From Lachnospiraceae bacterium (GTDB lineage Bacteria > Bacillota > Clostridia > Lachnospirales > Lachnospiraceae), in assembly GCA_017617395.1 (NCBI GenBank), contig JAFZWG010000072.1:62001-126000 (forward strand): a stretch of 64,000 nt of DNA, in the 5' to 3' direction. The notes beneath the pieces were generated by a model. The model was not told the DNA's origin. It worked only from the letters and a program-made list of their open reading frames with translations, and did not search any database. This document shows, in pieces, positions 18,971 through 26,578 of this stretch. Numbering within the stretch: position 1 is the stretch's first letter; the number at the start of each line of letters is the position of its first letter. The translations under genes and the position numbers were made by a program.

Positions 18971-20353
18971 GTGAGTCGGAAACGTCTTTCGGAGAGAAGT
19001 CACGAACGTAAGGCCGGAAACATCGGATTGGCAATCTTTGTTGTCATTCTGGTGTATATTGCGGTCTGTTTTGTTTTGTCTCTTCGCGAGAGCCATCCGA
19101 CCATCTATGAGGTGCAGAAGATTGCACTCGCCACGAACAACATGGCCAAAGCGGTCGTCGTCCGCGAGGAGCAGAACGTCTCCGCGCCCTCGGCCGGCTA
19201 CATCAACTACTACATGAAGAGCGGAACTCGCGTGTCGAAAAATGAAGCTGTATTTTCCGTCGACAACAGCCGCGAGTATCGAAGCGCAGCTTACGAGAAG
19301 ATTGAATTTTCCTTAAGCGACACGGATGTTGCAGCGCTTAAAGATAATATCGGTGCTTTCCACAAGACGTATTCCTCCGGTTCGGTATCCGAAATCAACG
19401 AACTGCGGACAAATCTGCAGTCGGAGATCATCAGCATTTCCGACATGTATCTTTTGGAAAACCTCTCGAAGATTCTGGAGAAGCAGGGTTCTTCGCAGGG
19501 TTTGACGCTGTCCCGCGCGCCGTACTCCGGCATCGTTTCCTTCTTCACGGATTCGCTCGACGGTCTGACCGCCGACTCGGTTTCTCTGGCCACATTTGAC
19601 GAGAAGGAATACACGGACGGCACGCTTTACTCGGCTGAGCTTCGCGAGGCGGGAAGCGTTGCTTACAAACTTGTGACCAACGAAAACTGGTCTCTGATCC
19701 TCAACTTAACACAGGAGCAATACACGGCACTCGATGGCGAGAAGAAGATGTCCTTCACCATCATGGATGACGGACTGAGTCTGACGATGCCTGTTGCTAT
19801 ATACAAAAAGGGAGACGGTTTCTTTGCACGGATCGATCTCTCCAAATATCTCATCCGCTACATCGGCAAGCGTTTCCTCACGATCAACATCGATCTTTCG
19901 CAGACGGAAGGCCTGAAGATACCGGTGAAGTCCATCGTAGAGAAATATTTCTACGTTGTGCCGAAGGAATTTATCGTCAATGATCAGGGCAAGACCGGTA
20001 TTACCGTTCGCGAGCTCGATGAGACCAACAACGTGCAGTATCGCTTCCACGAGGCGGAGGTTTACTTCTACGACGACGAATACGCCTACATCGACGAGTC
20101 GGTCATCGAGATGCACGGCCAGTACATAACAATTCCGCACACAACGAACCAGTACCAGGTTTCCACGCAGAAGAAGCTGGAGGGCGTGTATTGCGTGAAC
20201 AAGGGCTACGCGCAGTTCCGAATGATCGAGCGCCTCTATGAGGGCGAGGATTACGTCATCGTCAAATCCGGCATTTCCCGAAGCATCAATGTCTACGACT
20301 TCATTTGGGAAGACGCTTCGACCATGACGGAAAATGAATTGATCAACCAATAG
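18971..20353 (+). CDS. HlyD-like membrane protein of the sepF/yggS cluster
   Basis: A 460-residue protein resembling HlyD family adaptor subunits. One N-terminal transmembrane segment (about residues 17-38) is followed by a lipoyl-like hairpin region, VSAPSAGYINYYMKSGTRVS, and an extracytoplasmic beta-rich domain. The GTG at 18971 is chosen because GGGGAG lies six bases upstream; an earlier start would lie within the terminator hairpin. Genes of this type commonly precede yggS and sepF in Clostridia, so a role at the division site or envelope is suggested by context only. No matching transporter gene is adjacent. Confidence 0.75.
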   Translation: MSRKRLSERSHERKAGNIGLAIFVVILVYIAVCFVLSLRESHPTIYEVQKIALATNNMAKAVVVREEQNVSAPSAGYINYYMKSGTRVSKNEAVFSVDNSREYRSAAYEKIEFSLSDTDVAALKDNIGAFHKTYSSGSVSEINELRTNLQSEIISISDMYLLENLSKILEKQGSSQGLTLSRAPYSGIVSFFTDSLDGLTADSVSLATFDEKEYTDGTLYSAELREAGSVAYKLVTNENWSLILNLTQEQYTALDGEKKMSFTIMDDGLSLTMPVAIYKKGDGFFARIDLSKYLIRYIGKRFLTINIDLSQTEGLKIPVKSIVEKYFYVVPKEFIVNDQGKTGITVRELDETNNVQYRFHEAEVYFYDDEYAYIDESVIEMHGQYITIPHTTNQYQVSTQKKLEGVYCVNKGYAQFRMIERLYEGEDYVIVKSGISRSINVYDFIWEDASTMTENELINQ

Positions 20354-20368
20354 GAGAGTGTTAATTCC

Positions 20369-21115
20369 ATGGATATACAAACGATAAGTGAGGAGGAAGC
20401 CGCAATCCGGCAGTCTCTTGCGGACGTTACAGCAGGCATCGAGGCGGCATGCAGCCGCTCCGGACGCAAGCTTTCCGATGTTACTTTGATTGCGGTCAGC
20501 AAAACCAAGCCCGTCTCGATGATCACGGACGCGATCCGTGCGGGACAGCTGCACTTCGGTGAGAACAAGGTGCAGGAGATGTGCGAGAAGCACAACGAGC
20601 TTTCGGATCAGCCGATCACATGGCATCTGATCGGTCATCTTCAGAAAAACAAGGTGCGCAAGGCGGTTGCCGTGGCGTCTTTGATCCACTCCGTTGACTC
20701 CGTTGAGCTGGCTGCCGAGATTCAAAAGGAAGCAGCCAGAATCGGTAAGGTGCAGGACATTCTTCTCGAGGTTAACATCGCCGAAGAGGAGAGCAAATTC
20801 GGTCTTGCCGCATCGGAGACGCCAGCGATCGCAGCCGAGATCGCCAAGTTCCCGAACGTTCATATCCGAGGCCTCATGACAGTGGCTCCGTATACTCCCG
20901 TTCCGGAAGAAAACAGGCAGTATTTTTCGGCTTTGCGTCAATTAGCAGTTGACATTGCACAACAAAATATTGATAATATAGATATGTGTTGCCTTTCCAT
21001 GGGAATGAGCAACGATTATGAGATAGCGGTAGAAGAGGGAGCTACGTATGTGCGCGTCGGCTCGAAGATTTTCGGCGAGCGCATCTACGCAACAGAAGGG
21101 AGCAGCGCAACATGA
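20369..21115 (+). CDS. YggS/PLPBP family PLP-homeostasis protein
   Basis: A pyridoxal-phosphate-binding protein thought to buffer PLP and amino acid pools rather than catalyse a reaction. The PLP lysine is K45 in LIAVSKTKP. Family motifs are WHLIGHLQKNKVRK, GLMTVAPYTP and SMGMSNDYEIAVEEGATYVR. Its 248 residues are typical. The gene precedes sepF, overlapping it by four bases (ATGA), as ylmE precedes sepF in Bacillus. GGAGAG is upstream of the start. Confidence 0.93.
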   Translation: MDIQTISEEEAAIRQSLADVTAGIEAACSRSGRKLSDVTLIAVSKTKPVSMITDAIRAGQLHFGENKVQEMCEKHNELSDQPITWHLIGHLQKNKVRKAVAVASLIHSVDSVELAAEIQKEAARIGKVQDILLEVNIAEEESKFGLAASETPAIAAEIAKFPNVHIRGLMTVAPYTPVPEENRQYFSALRQLAVDIAQQNIDNIDMCCLSMGMSNDYEIAVEEGATYVRVGSKIFGERIYATEGSSAT

Positions 21116-21870
21116 ATTTTTTCAAAAAAATAGCGGATTGGGTCAACGGCGAGGACGATGACGACGATCTTGACGAAGAATATGATAATTACGTATACGA
21201 CGAGGAAAATGACGACGATGAATACGAAGAGGACGAGAAGCCCTCTGTTTTCGCGCGTCTGAAAGCTCGTTTCATTCGAAGCGACGATGAGATCCCGGAC
21301 GACGAGGATGACGAGGAAGAAGAGGACGAATATCCGGCAGCGAAAGCTCCCGCGACCGCGCGTCCTTCCTCCAACATTCGCTTAAACCCCACCGGTTCCT
21401 CCTCAAATTATGCCCGCACCGTGGCACAGAGAGAGCAGGCTTACTCGAATGCAGTTGCCCGTCAGTCGAGTGCTGCAACGCAGTTCTCTCACACGAACAC
21501 GACTACGTCCTATCCGCAGAAGACTCCTTTGGTTCCTTCTCCGGAGCGCACGCAGAGCCTGAATGCAGCAGCCAATTCGCCGCAGAAGCAGTTCTCCGTG
21601 ATGAAGCCCACAAGTTTCGAGGATTCCTCGAGCATCGTGGATGTGCTTCGCAACGGAAAGGCCATCATCGTTAACTTTGAGGGCTTCAATCCGGCGATCG
21701 CACAGCGCATCATGGACTTCGTGTGCGGATGCATCTATACCATCGACGGTCAGATTCTTCAGATTTCCGGCTACATCTTCATCGTAGCACCGAAGGATGT
21801 CGACATCACCGGCGACTACACCGCATTCCTGCAGCAGGATGCATTCGGCGTACCGACATTCCGTCAGTAA
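21112..21870 (+). CDS. sepF: Cell division protein SepF
   Basis: An FtsZ-binding membrane tether of the Firmicutes Z-ring. The N-terminal amphipathic helix is MNFFKKIADWVNG. The C-terminal SepF domain (about 165-252) contains SSIVDVLRNGKAIIVNFEG, AQRIMDFVCGCIYTIDGQI and FIVAPKDVDI. At 252 residues it is about 100 longer than Bacillus SepF. The extra part is a linker with long Asp/Glu runs at about residues 13-85 and a Ser/Thr/Gln/Ala-rich stretch. It overlaps yggS by four bases. Confidence 0.93.
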   Translation: MNFFKKIADWVNGEDDDDDLDEEYDNYVYDEENDDDEYEEDEKPSVFARLKARFIRSDDEIPDDEDDEEEEDEYPAAKAPATARPSSNIRLNPTGSSSNYARTVAQREQAYSNAVARQSSAATQFSHTNTTTSYPQKTPLVPSPERTQSLNAAANSPQKQFSVMKPTSFEDSSSIVDVLRNGKAIIVNFEGFNPAIAQRIMDFVCGCIYTIDGQILQISGYIFIVAPKDVDITGDYTAFLQQDAFGVPTFRQ

Positions 21871-21900
21871 GCCCGTATCAAAAAGCAGGAGTACAATCGT

Positions 21901-22458
21901 TTGGACAACAAAGAGACAAAACCGAATCTGTTCACACGCTTTCCGAAGCTTTGCTATGTCTGGATACCTTTCGTATTGATCGCACTTGACCGAATCACCA
22001 AATACTGGGCGAACTCGGTGCTTCGCGACAAGGAATCCATTCCGGTAATCGGAAAGGCGGTCACATTCCGTTATCTTGAGAACACCGGCGCAGCCTGGGG
22101 TTCCTTCCACGGAAAAGTCGACATTCTGCTGATTCTCTCGGCACTTTTGTCGGTCGGTATCCTACTGATCATTGCGCGCGTTCCGTCCGGAAAACGATTT
22201 CGGCCGTTTACACTCTGCCTGATCTTCATCGTGAGCGGAGCACTCGGCAATCTGTATGACCGGCTTGTGTATCACCACGTAAAGGATTTCATCTCGTTTG
22301 ACATCATCAATTTTCCGGTGTTTAACGTGGCCGATATCTATGTGACCTGCGGAACATTTGTCCTGGCATTTTTGTTCCTGTTTTACTACAAGGAAGAGGA
22401 GCTTGATTTCCTTCCGTTCTTCGGTTCAAAGAAGGAAAATGAAAAAAGTTCCGAGTAA
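21901..22458 (+). CDS. lspA: Lipoprotein signal peptidase (signal peptidase II)
   Basis: A membrane aspartyl protease that cleaves prolipoproteins after lipid attachment. The start codon is TTG with AGGAG upstream. The 185 residues have four membrane segments. The catalytic Asp pair lies in GNLYDRLVYHHVKDF and FPVFNVADIY. The family motif FRYLENTGAAWG is also present. Within this window the dacA product and the TPM protein at 46269 are predicted lipoprotein substrates. A terminator follows directly. Confidence 0.95.
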   Translation: MDNKETKPNLFTRFPKLCYVWIPFVLIALDRITKYWANSVLRDKESIPVIGKAVTFRYLENTGAAWGSFHGKVDILLILSALLSVGILLIIARVPSGKRFRPFTLCLIFIVSGALGNLYDRLVYHHVKDFISFDIINFPVFNVADIYVTCGTFVLAFLFLFYYKEEELDFLPFFGSKKENEKSSE

Positions 22459-22473
22459 ACTAAAAACTTCCCA

Positions 22474-22510
22474 CCCCTTAAGTCAGTTATGATTTAAGGG
22501 GTTGTGTTTT
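22474..22510 (+). terminator. Rho-independent terminator after lspA
   Basis: Stem CCCCTTAA / TTAAGGGG with a 12-base loop, followed by TTGTGTTTT. It separates the sepF-lspA group from the pseudouridine synthase gene. Confidence 0.7.
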
Positions 22511-22535
22511 AGAAAGAAGGAAAGGAGCGAGCGGA

Positions 22536-23447
22536 ATGGACGTACAAACCTTTTTGGTGGAAGACGATCTTGCGGACAAGCGCGCTGACCTTGTGATTGC
22601 TGCCGCAATGCCGCAGATTACGCGCAGCTTCGCGCAGAAGCTGATTACCGGCGGAAGTGTACAGGTCAATGAAGCAACGGTTACCAAGGTCAGCACAAAG
22701 CTATCCTGCGGCGATATCGTGACCGTATCCCTGCCGGATCCGGAACCGTTAATCATCACTCCCGAGAATATTCCGCTTGACATCCGCTACGAGGATGAGG
22801 ATCTATTGGTCGTCAATAAGCCGAAAGGCATGGTTGTTCATCCTGCCCCCGGCCATACCGACGGCACATTGGTGAACGCGTTATTATATCATTGCGGCGG
22901 ACAGCTCTCCGGCATCAACGGCGTTGCGCGTCCGGGAATTGTTCACCGTATCGACCGCGACACGACCGGCCTTCTGGTCGTCTGCAAAAACGACCGCGCG
23001 CATCTGGCTTTGTCCAGACAACTTGCAGAGCATTCGATCACAAGACGGTATGATTGCATCTGTGATGGAATCGTCACCTCTGACGGAACCGTGGACGCCC
23101 CGATCGGTCGCAGCCAGAAGGACCGCAAAAAGATGGGAATCGTACCTGATGGCAGAAGAGCAGTCACACATTACCACGTAGTCGAGCCCCTCGGTAAGAA
23201 ATATACGTATCTGCAGTGCCGTCTGGAAACAGGCCGTACACACCAGATTCGCGTGCATATGTCGTCAATTCACCATCCGCTCCTCGGAGACACCGTTTAC
23301 GGTCGCGATAAGCAGCCGTACGACACGCAGGGGCAGGTCCTTCATGCCGGTCTTCTTGGTTTCATTCATCCGACAACGGGAGAGTATATGGAGTTTTCGG
23401 CGCCCTTGCCGCAGTACTTCTCCGATCTGCTGCAAAAGTTGCATTAA
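22536..23447 (+). CDS. RluD-family pseudouridine synthase
   Basis: An RNA pseudouridine synthase of the RluA/RluD family; the exact rRNA site cannot be told from sequence. An S4 RNA-binding domain (about 14-75) precedes the catalytic domain. The catalytic Asp is D140 in HRIDRDTTGLLV. Other motifs are VVNKPKGMVVHPAPGH and RTHQIRVHMSSIHHPLLGD. Its 303 residues fit the family, and the lspA-rluD order is conserved as in Bacillus (lsp-ylyB). AAAGGAG is upstream. Confidence 0.92.
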   Translation: MDVQTFLVEDDLADKRADLVIAAAMPQITRSFAQKLITGGSVQVNEATVTKVSTKLSCGDIVTVSLPDPEPLIITPENIPLDIRYEDEDLLVVNKPKGMVVHPAPGHTDGTLVNALLYHCGGQLSGINGVARPGIVHRIDRDTTGLLVVCKNDRAHLALSRQLAEHSITRRYDCICDGIVTSDGTVDAPIGRSQKDRKKMGIVPDGRRAVTHYHVVEPLGKKYTYLQCRLETGRTHQIRVHMSSIHHPLLGDTVYGRDKQPYDTQGQVLHAGLLGFIHPTTGEYMEFSAPLPQYFSDLLQKLH

Positions 23448-23483
23448 TAAATCTATCAATCGCGAAAACAGAGAAGAGTTCTT

Positions 23484-24803
23484 ATGCAAAGACATTGCTT
23501 ATCTCAATTGCAATCTCTTGTGACCGCCGAAGGTGCTGTGATCATTCACGGTCTCTCGGGCGTCGGCAAATCGCGCCTTCTTAGGGACCTCGCCTCTTCC
23601 TGCGCAAAACAGCATTTTCTTCCCGCAGGATACATTCTTACAGACATCGCAATCGACCGCGAGCTTCGGACTGTATTAAAGATCGCTGCGGAAGATTCTT
23701 CACAAGATTCGCTTCTTGCGGCGTTGTCGGAGTATTTTTCGATACCGAAGGAGACCGTTGCAAAGACATTCTTTTTGTTTGACGGTGCAGAGACTCTAAG
23801 GGAAGATCTTCGGTTGCTTCTGAAAAAACAGCTTCCGATTCGAACCGCATGGGCAACCAACCGGTTCGATCTGATCAAGGGAGCCGACGCGTGCACATTT
23901 GCCGTTCGCCCGCTTAGTTTCGCCGAGTTTTTGGAATTAACCGGTCACCCCGAATACAACGATATGATAAGTTCGCATCGCGTAGGAAATCACCCGATCC
24001 CCGAGTTGTTTGCGCAGGAATTCAGTGACCTCTATTACGATTATATGCTCACAGGAGGCTTTCCGCAGGCCGTAAACGCGTATCTGGCGGATCGTACGGA
24101 TATTTCCTCACTTCGCATCGTTCACGCGCAGATACACGCCGGAATCGTGCAAAGCTTCGCCGACCCAGACGGACGATTGCCTGCAAAGCTGCAGTCCCTG
24201 CTGTGGTACTACGAAGGTAGATATCTGAATTCACAGGACACCGCGGAAAATGGTATCGATGAAATGTCGGTTCCGTTCCGGCCCGGTGCGATTGCCAGAG
24301 GCCTTACGAAGCGCCAATTTGAGGAAGCTCATCGATTTTTGACGGACAACGGGTATCTGATTCCGATCCAAACAGAAAGAAAAACGGCAGACAGCAAGAA
24401 TACTACCGATGTCGACGAACGATACACCGTAGCCGACACCGGATTGTATCGATATCTTCACAACGATTACGACACCTTCTACAACACCGAGCGTGAGGAA
24501 TTGCCGTACCGCGTCCTTCTGCATGCATTGTGTTGCGAATGCAATGCATGCGGAATATCTGTCTCCCGGTGGGAGAGCAGCAGACGCAATATGCACATTC
24601 CGCTTGTTCTGCCGGACACGCACGAATACGCCACGATTTTGTGTGAAGAAAGCAAGCGAAATCGAGCCGCACATGCATTTGGCGAGGATCATCCGGACTA
24701 TACCGGATACCAAATCACGGACAGTTTTTCACGCAATTTTGATGCCCACCACAATATACTGTGGTTCGAAATTGAGCAGGCACTAATGTCGAAAAAAAGA
24801 TGA
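23484..24803 (+). CDS. AAA_14/DUF4143-like ATPase of unknown function
   Basis: A 439-residue P-loop ATPase. Walker A is GLSGVGKS at 23-30 and a Walker B-like strand is FFLFDGAE ending near 103. The segment VRPLSFAEFLEL followed by YYDYMLTGGFPQAV is characteristic of AAA_14/DUF4143 ATPases, a family with many members and no defined function. The last 120 residues are rich in Cys, His and charged residues and have no motif I recognise. There is no obvious partner gene. A short leader with GAGAAGAG separates it from the rluD-type gene, so it may be co-transcribed. Confidence 0.75.
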   Translation: MQRHCLSQLQSLVTAEGAVIIHGLSGVGKSRLLRDLASSCAKQHFLPAGYILTDIAIDRELRTVLKIAAEDSSQDSLLAALSEYFSIPKETVAKTFFLFDGAETLREDLRLLLKKQLPIRTAWATNRFDLIKGADACTFAVRPLSFAEFLELTGHPEYNDMISSHRVGNHPIPELFAQEFSDLYYDYMLTGGFPQAVNAYLADRTDISSLRIVHAQIHAGIVQSFADPDGRLPAKLQSLLWYYEGRYLNSQDTAENGIDEMSVPFRPGAIARGLTKRQFEEAHRFLTDNGYLIPIQTERKTADSKNTTDVDERYTVADTGLYRYLHNDYDTFYNTEREELPYRVLLHALCCECNACGISVSRWESSRRNMHIPLVLPDTHEYATILCEESKRNRAAHAFGEDHPDYTGYQITDSFSRNFDAHHNILWFEIEQALMSKKR

Positions 24804-24823
24804 AAACGAATTGATTTTGCTTA

Positions 24824-24852
24824 TTGACAATAAAATTCTATAATAGTAGAAT
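24824..24852 (+). promoter_or_regulatory. Promoter with overlapping inverted repeat, blaI-type gene
   Basis: TTGACA, 17 bases, TAGAAT. The -10 is the right arm of a perfect inverted repeat ATTCTA-N6-TAGAAT (24835-24852). A protein bound here would block the polymerase, which suits autorepression by the BlaI-like product. Confidence 0.7.
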
Positions 24853-24915
24853 TATTATTGCACAGCAAGAACGCTGTGGCTCTGCGATTTTCTTTGTACT
24901 GCGATTTAATACTTT

Positions 24916-24938
24916 GTATTCTACAGTTTGAGAATTAC
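24916..24938. promoter_or_regulatory. Second inverted repeat, candidate operator
   Basis: GTATTCT and AGAATTAC flank an 8-base centre. It shares ATTCT/AGAAT arms with the repeat over the promoter 80 bases upstream. Two similar dyads in one leader are the usual arrangement for BlaI/MecI repressors. The operator assignment is inference. Confidence 0.45.
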
Positions 24939-24964
24939 AGACGATAAGTGGAGACGGTTGCGAT

Positions 24965-25339
24965 ATGGGTGACATCAGACTACACGAAGGTGAATTAAAC
25001 GTAATGGAATTACTTTGGTCGAACCAAAGTCTTTCCGCTAAAGACATTGCTAAAATCATCAAGGATTACATCGGCTGGGAGAAAAATACGACCTACACGG
25101 TAATCAAGCGTTTGATCGACAAAGGCGCAATTGTTCGTGAGGAACCCGGATTTATTTGCAAGGCTGTGATATCCAAGGCTGAGATTCAGAAGATCGAATC
25201 GAAAGCATTGTTCGACAAATTGTTCGGCGGCGACATTACGAATTTCTTTAAAGAATATCTGGCAAACGAAAAACTCGGTGCCGAAGAAATCCGTGAGCTT
25301 CGTAAAATTGTCGATACACAATACCGCAAATTATTCTGA
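24965..25339 (+). CDS. BlaI/MecI/CopY-family transcriptional repressor
   Basis: A 124-residue dimeric winged-helix repressor. The DNA-binding domain spans about residues 1-75, with LHEGELNVMELLWSNQSLSA and WEKNTTYTVIKRLIDKGAIVREE typical of the family; the C-terminal helices form the dimerisation part. In classical systems a membrane sensor protease (BlaR1/MecR1) is encoded next to the repressor and inactivates it. No such gene is present here: the neighbours are an AAA ATPase and a recombinase. Its targets are unknown and self-regulation is likely from the inverted repeats in its leader. Confidence 0.9.
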   Translation: MGDIRLHEGELNVMELLWSNQSLSAKDIAKIIKDYIGWEKNTTYTVIKRLIDKGAIVREEPGFICKAVISKAEIQKIESKALFDKLFGGDITNFFKEYLANEKLGAEEIRELRKIVDTQYRKLF

Positions 25340-25363
25340 TTTCCTTGCTTTACATTGAGATTT

Positions 25364-25390
25364 ACGCCCGGGGCAGAGTGCTTCGGGCGT
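25364..25390 (+). terminator. Hairpin after the BlaI-type gene, possible terminator
   Basis: A 12-bp RNA stem, including two G-U pairs, between ACGCCCGGGGCA and TGCTTCGGGCGT with loop GAG. It is followed by TATCCTG, not by a clear U-run, so termination would be weak. Confidence 0.45.
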
Positions 25391-25406
25391 TATCCTGAAA
25401 GATATA

Positions 25407-25438
25407 TTATTTCGCTAAACGCAGGTTTTACGAAATAA
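25407..25438. repeat. Inverted repeat upstream of the tyrosine recombinase
   Basis: Perfect 8-base arms TTATTTCG and CGAAATAA at the ends, with an inner AAAC/GTTT pair around GCAG, form a 32-base imperfect palindrome that ends 84 bases before the recombinase start. It could be an operator or a recombinase site; it does not match the Bacillus dif consensus. Confidence 0.6.
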
Positions 25439-25522
25439 AGTAACGCAAATAGACGTAAAATACCGCTATTATCAGTAAACTTGGCTACTTTCGAGCACTT
25501 CTATGGATTGCGAGGTAAAAAC

Positions 25523-26575
25523 ATGGCTAACGATTCTTACCACAAGCAAATGAATATCAAAAACGAACTGAAGCTTCGAGATCTTCGAAAAGATCTTCCT
25601 CCGTTTTGCGATCGTTTCTTCCGCGGCATCGAACCGACAACCGCTTCCCGGACTCGCATTGCATACGCAATCGATTTAAAACAATTCTTTACATTTGTAC
25701 AACATCATGTTGCAACATTTGCCGGGCGAACCGTCAACACTTCGGACATCACGATTCTCGACGAAATCACTTGCTATGACATTGAGAATTATCTTGATTA
25801 TCTGAAGGTTTACACCAATGATGAAGGAATCACCGTAACAAACGGTGAAAACGGTTTAAAGCGTAAATTATCGGCAGTTCGTGCATTGTACAGGTATTTC
25901 TATTTTCATCATGAAGTAAAGAACAATCCTGCAGCTCAGGTTGCGGTTCCGAAGATCCATGAAAAAGCTATCGTGCGTCTCGATGAAAACGAAACCGCGG
26001 AACTATTAGATACCGTTGAATACGGCATGGGCGGCTCTGAGCAACAACAACGATTCCATGAGAAAAACAAGGATCGCGACCTGGCCCTTGTGACACTTTT
26101 GCTTGGCACGGGAATTCGTATTTCCGAATGCATCGGCCTGAATATCGCCGATGTGGATTTTGACAATGACCGCATCAAGGTGACCCGAAAAGGTGGAAAC
26201 GAAGCATACGTATACTTTGGTGACGAAGTACGAGAAGCATTACAGATCTACTATGAACAGCGCCGCTCTCTCACTGCTGCCACCGGTCACGAGAACGCGT
26301 TATTTTTATCGAATCGAAAGAGCCGTATGACCGTCCGTGCAGCCGAAATTCTGGTCAAAAAATACGCCGGAGCCGCGGTTTCTCTTAAGAAGATCACTCC
26401 ACACAAGCTTCGCAGCACGTATGGCACTCAGCTTTACAAGGAAACCGGCGACATCTACCTTGTTGCGGATGTTCTCGGGCATAAGGATGTCAATACGACC
26501 CGCAGACACTACGCTGCAATTGAGGAGGAACGTCGTCGTTCCGCCAAGGATAAAGTACATCTTCGCAAGGACTGA
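25523..26575 (+). CDS. Tyrosine recombinase/integrase (XerC/XerD-like)
   Basis: A 350-residue site-specific recombinase. The N-terminal core-binding domain spans about 20-135 and the catalytic domain the rest. The full catalytic set is visible: R199 (GTGIRISE), K223 (TRKGG), H294 and R297 (HKLRS), H320 (LGHKD) and Y330 (RRHYA). The ATG at 25523 is preferred over an upstream TTG because GAGG lies seven bases before it. The length is slightly above standard XerC/XerD (about 300). No phage or conjugative genes are nearby, so a housekeeping Xer role or a solitary integrase are both possible. Its stop lies three bases from the converging stop of the next gene. Confidence 0.88.
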   Translation: MANDSYHKQMNIKNELKLRDLRKDLPPFCDRFFRGIEPTTASRTRIAYAIDLKQFFTFVQHHVATFAGRTVNTSDITILDEITCYDIENYLDYLKVYTNDEGITVTNGENGLKRKLSAVRALYRYFYFHHEVKNNPAAQVAVPKIHEKAIVRLDENETAELLDTVEYGMGGSEQQQRFHEKNKDRDLALVTLLLGTGIRISECIGLNIADVDFDNDRIKVTRKGGNEAYVYFGDEVREALQIYYEQRRSLTAATGHENALFLSNRKSRMTVRAAEILVKKYAGAAVSLKKITPHKLRSTYGTQLYKETGDIYLVADVLGHKDVNTTRRHYAAIEEERRRSAKDKVHLRKD

Positions 26576-26578
26576 CAA

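Noticed and set aside
24824..24844. TTGACA paired with TATAAT as the BlaI-gene promoter
   Set aside because: The spacing is only nine bases; the TAGAAT at 17 bases is the workable -10.
25407..25438. Chromosomal dif site
   Set aside because: Symmetry fits a recombinase site but the sequence does not match the Firmicutes dif consensus, so it is reported only as an inverted repeat.
23484..26575. Defence island (AAA ATPase, repressor, recombinase)
   Set aside because: No nuclease, helicase, toxin or phage gene accompanies them and the three genes do not form one operon; a defence role cannot be supported.
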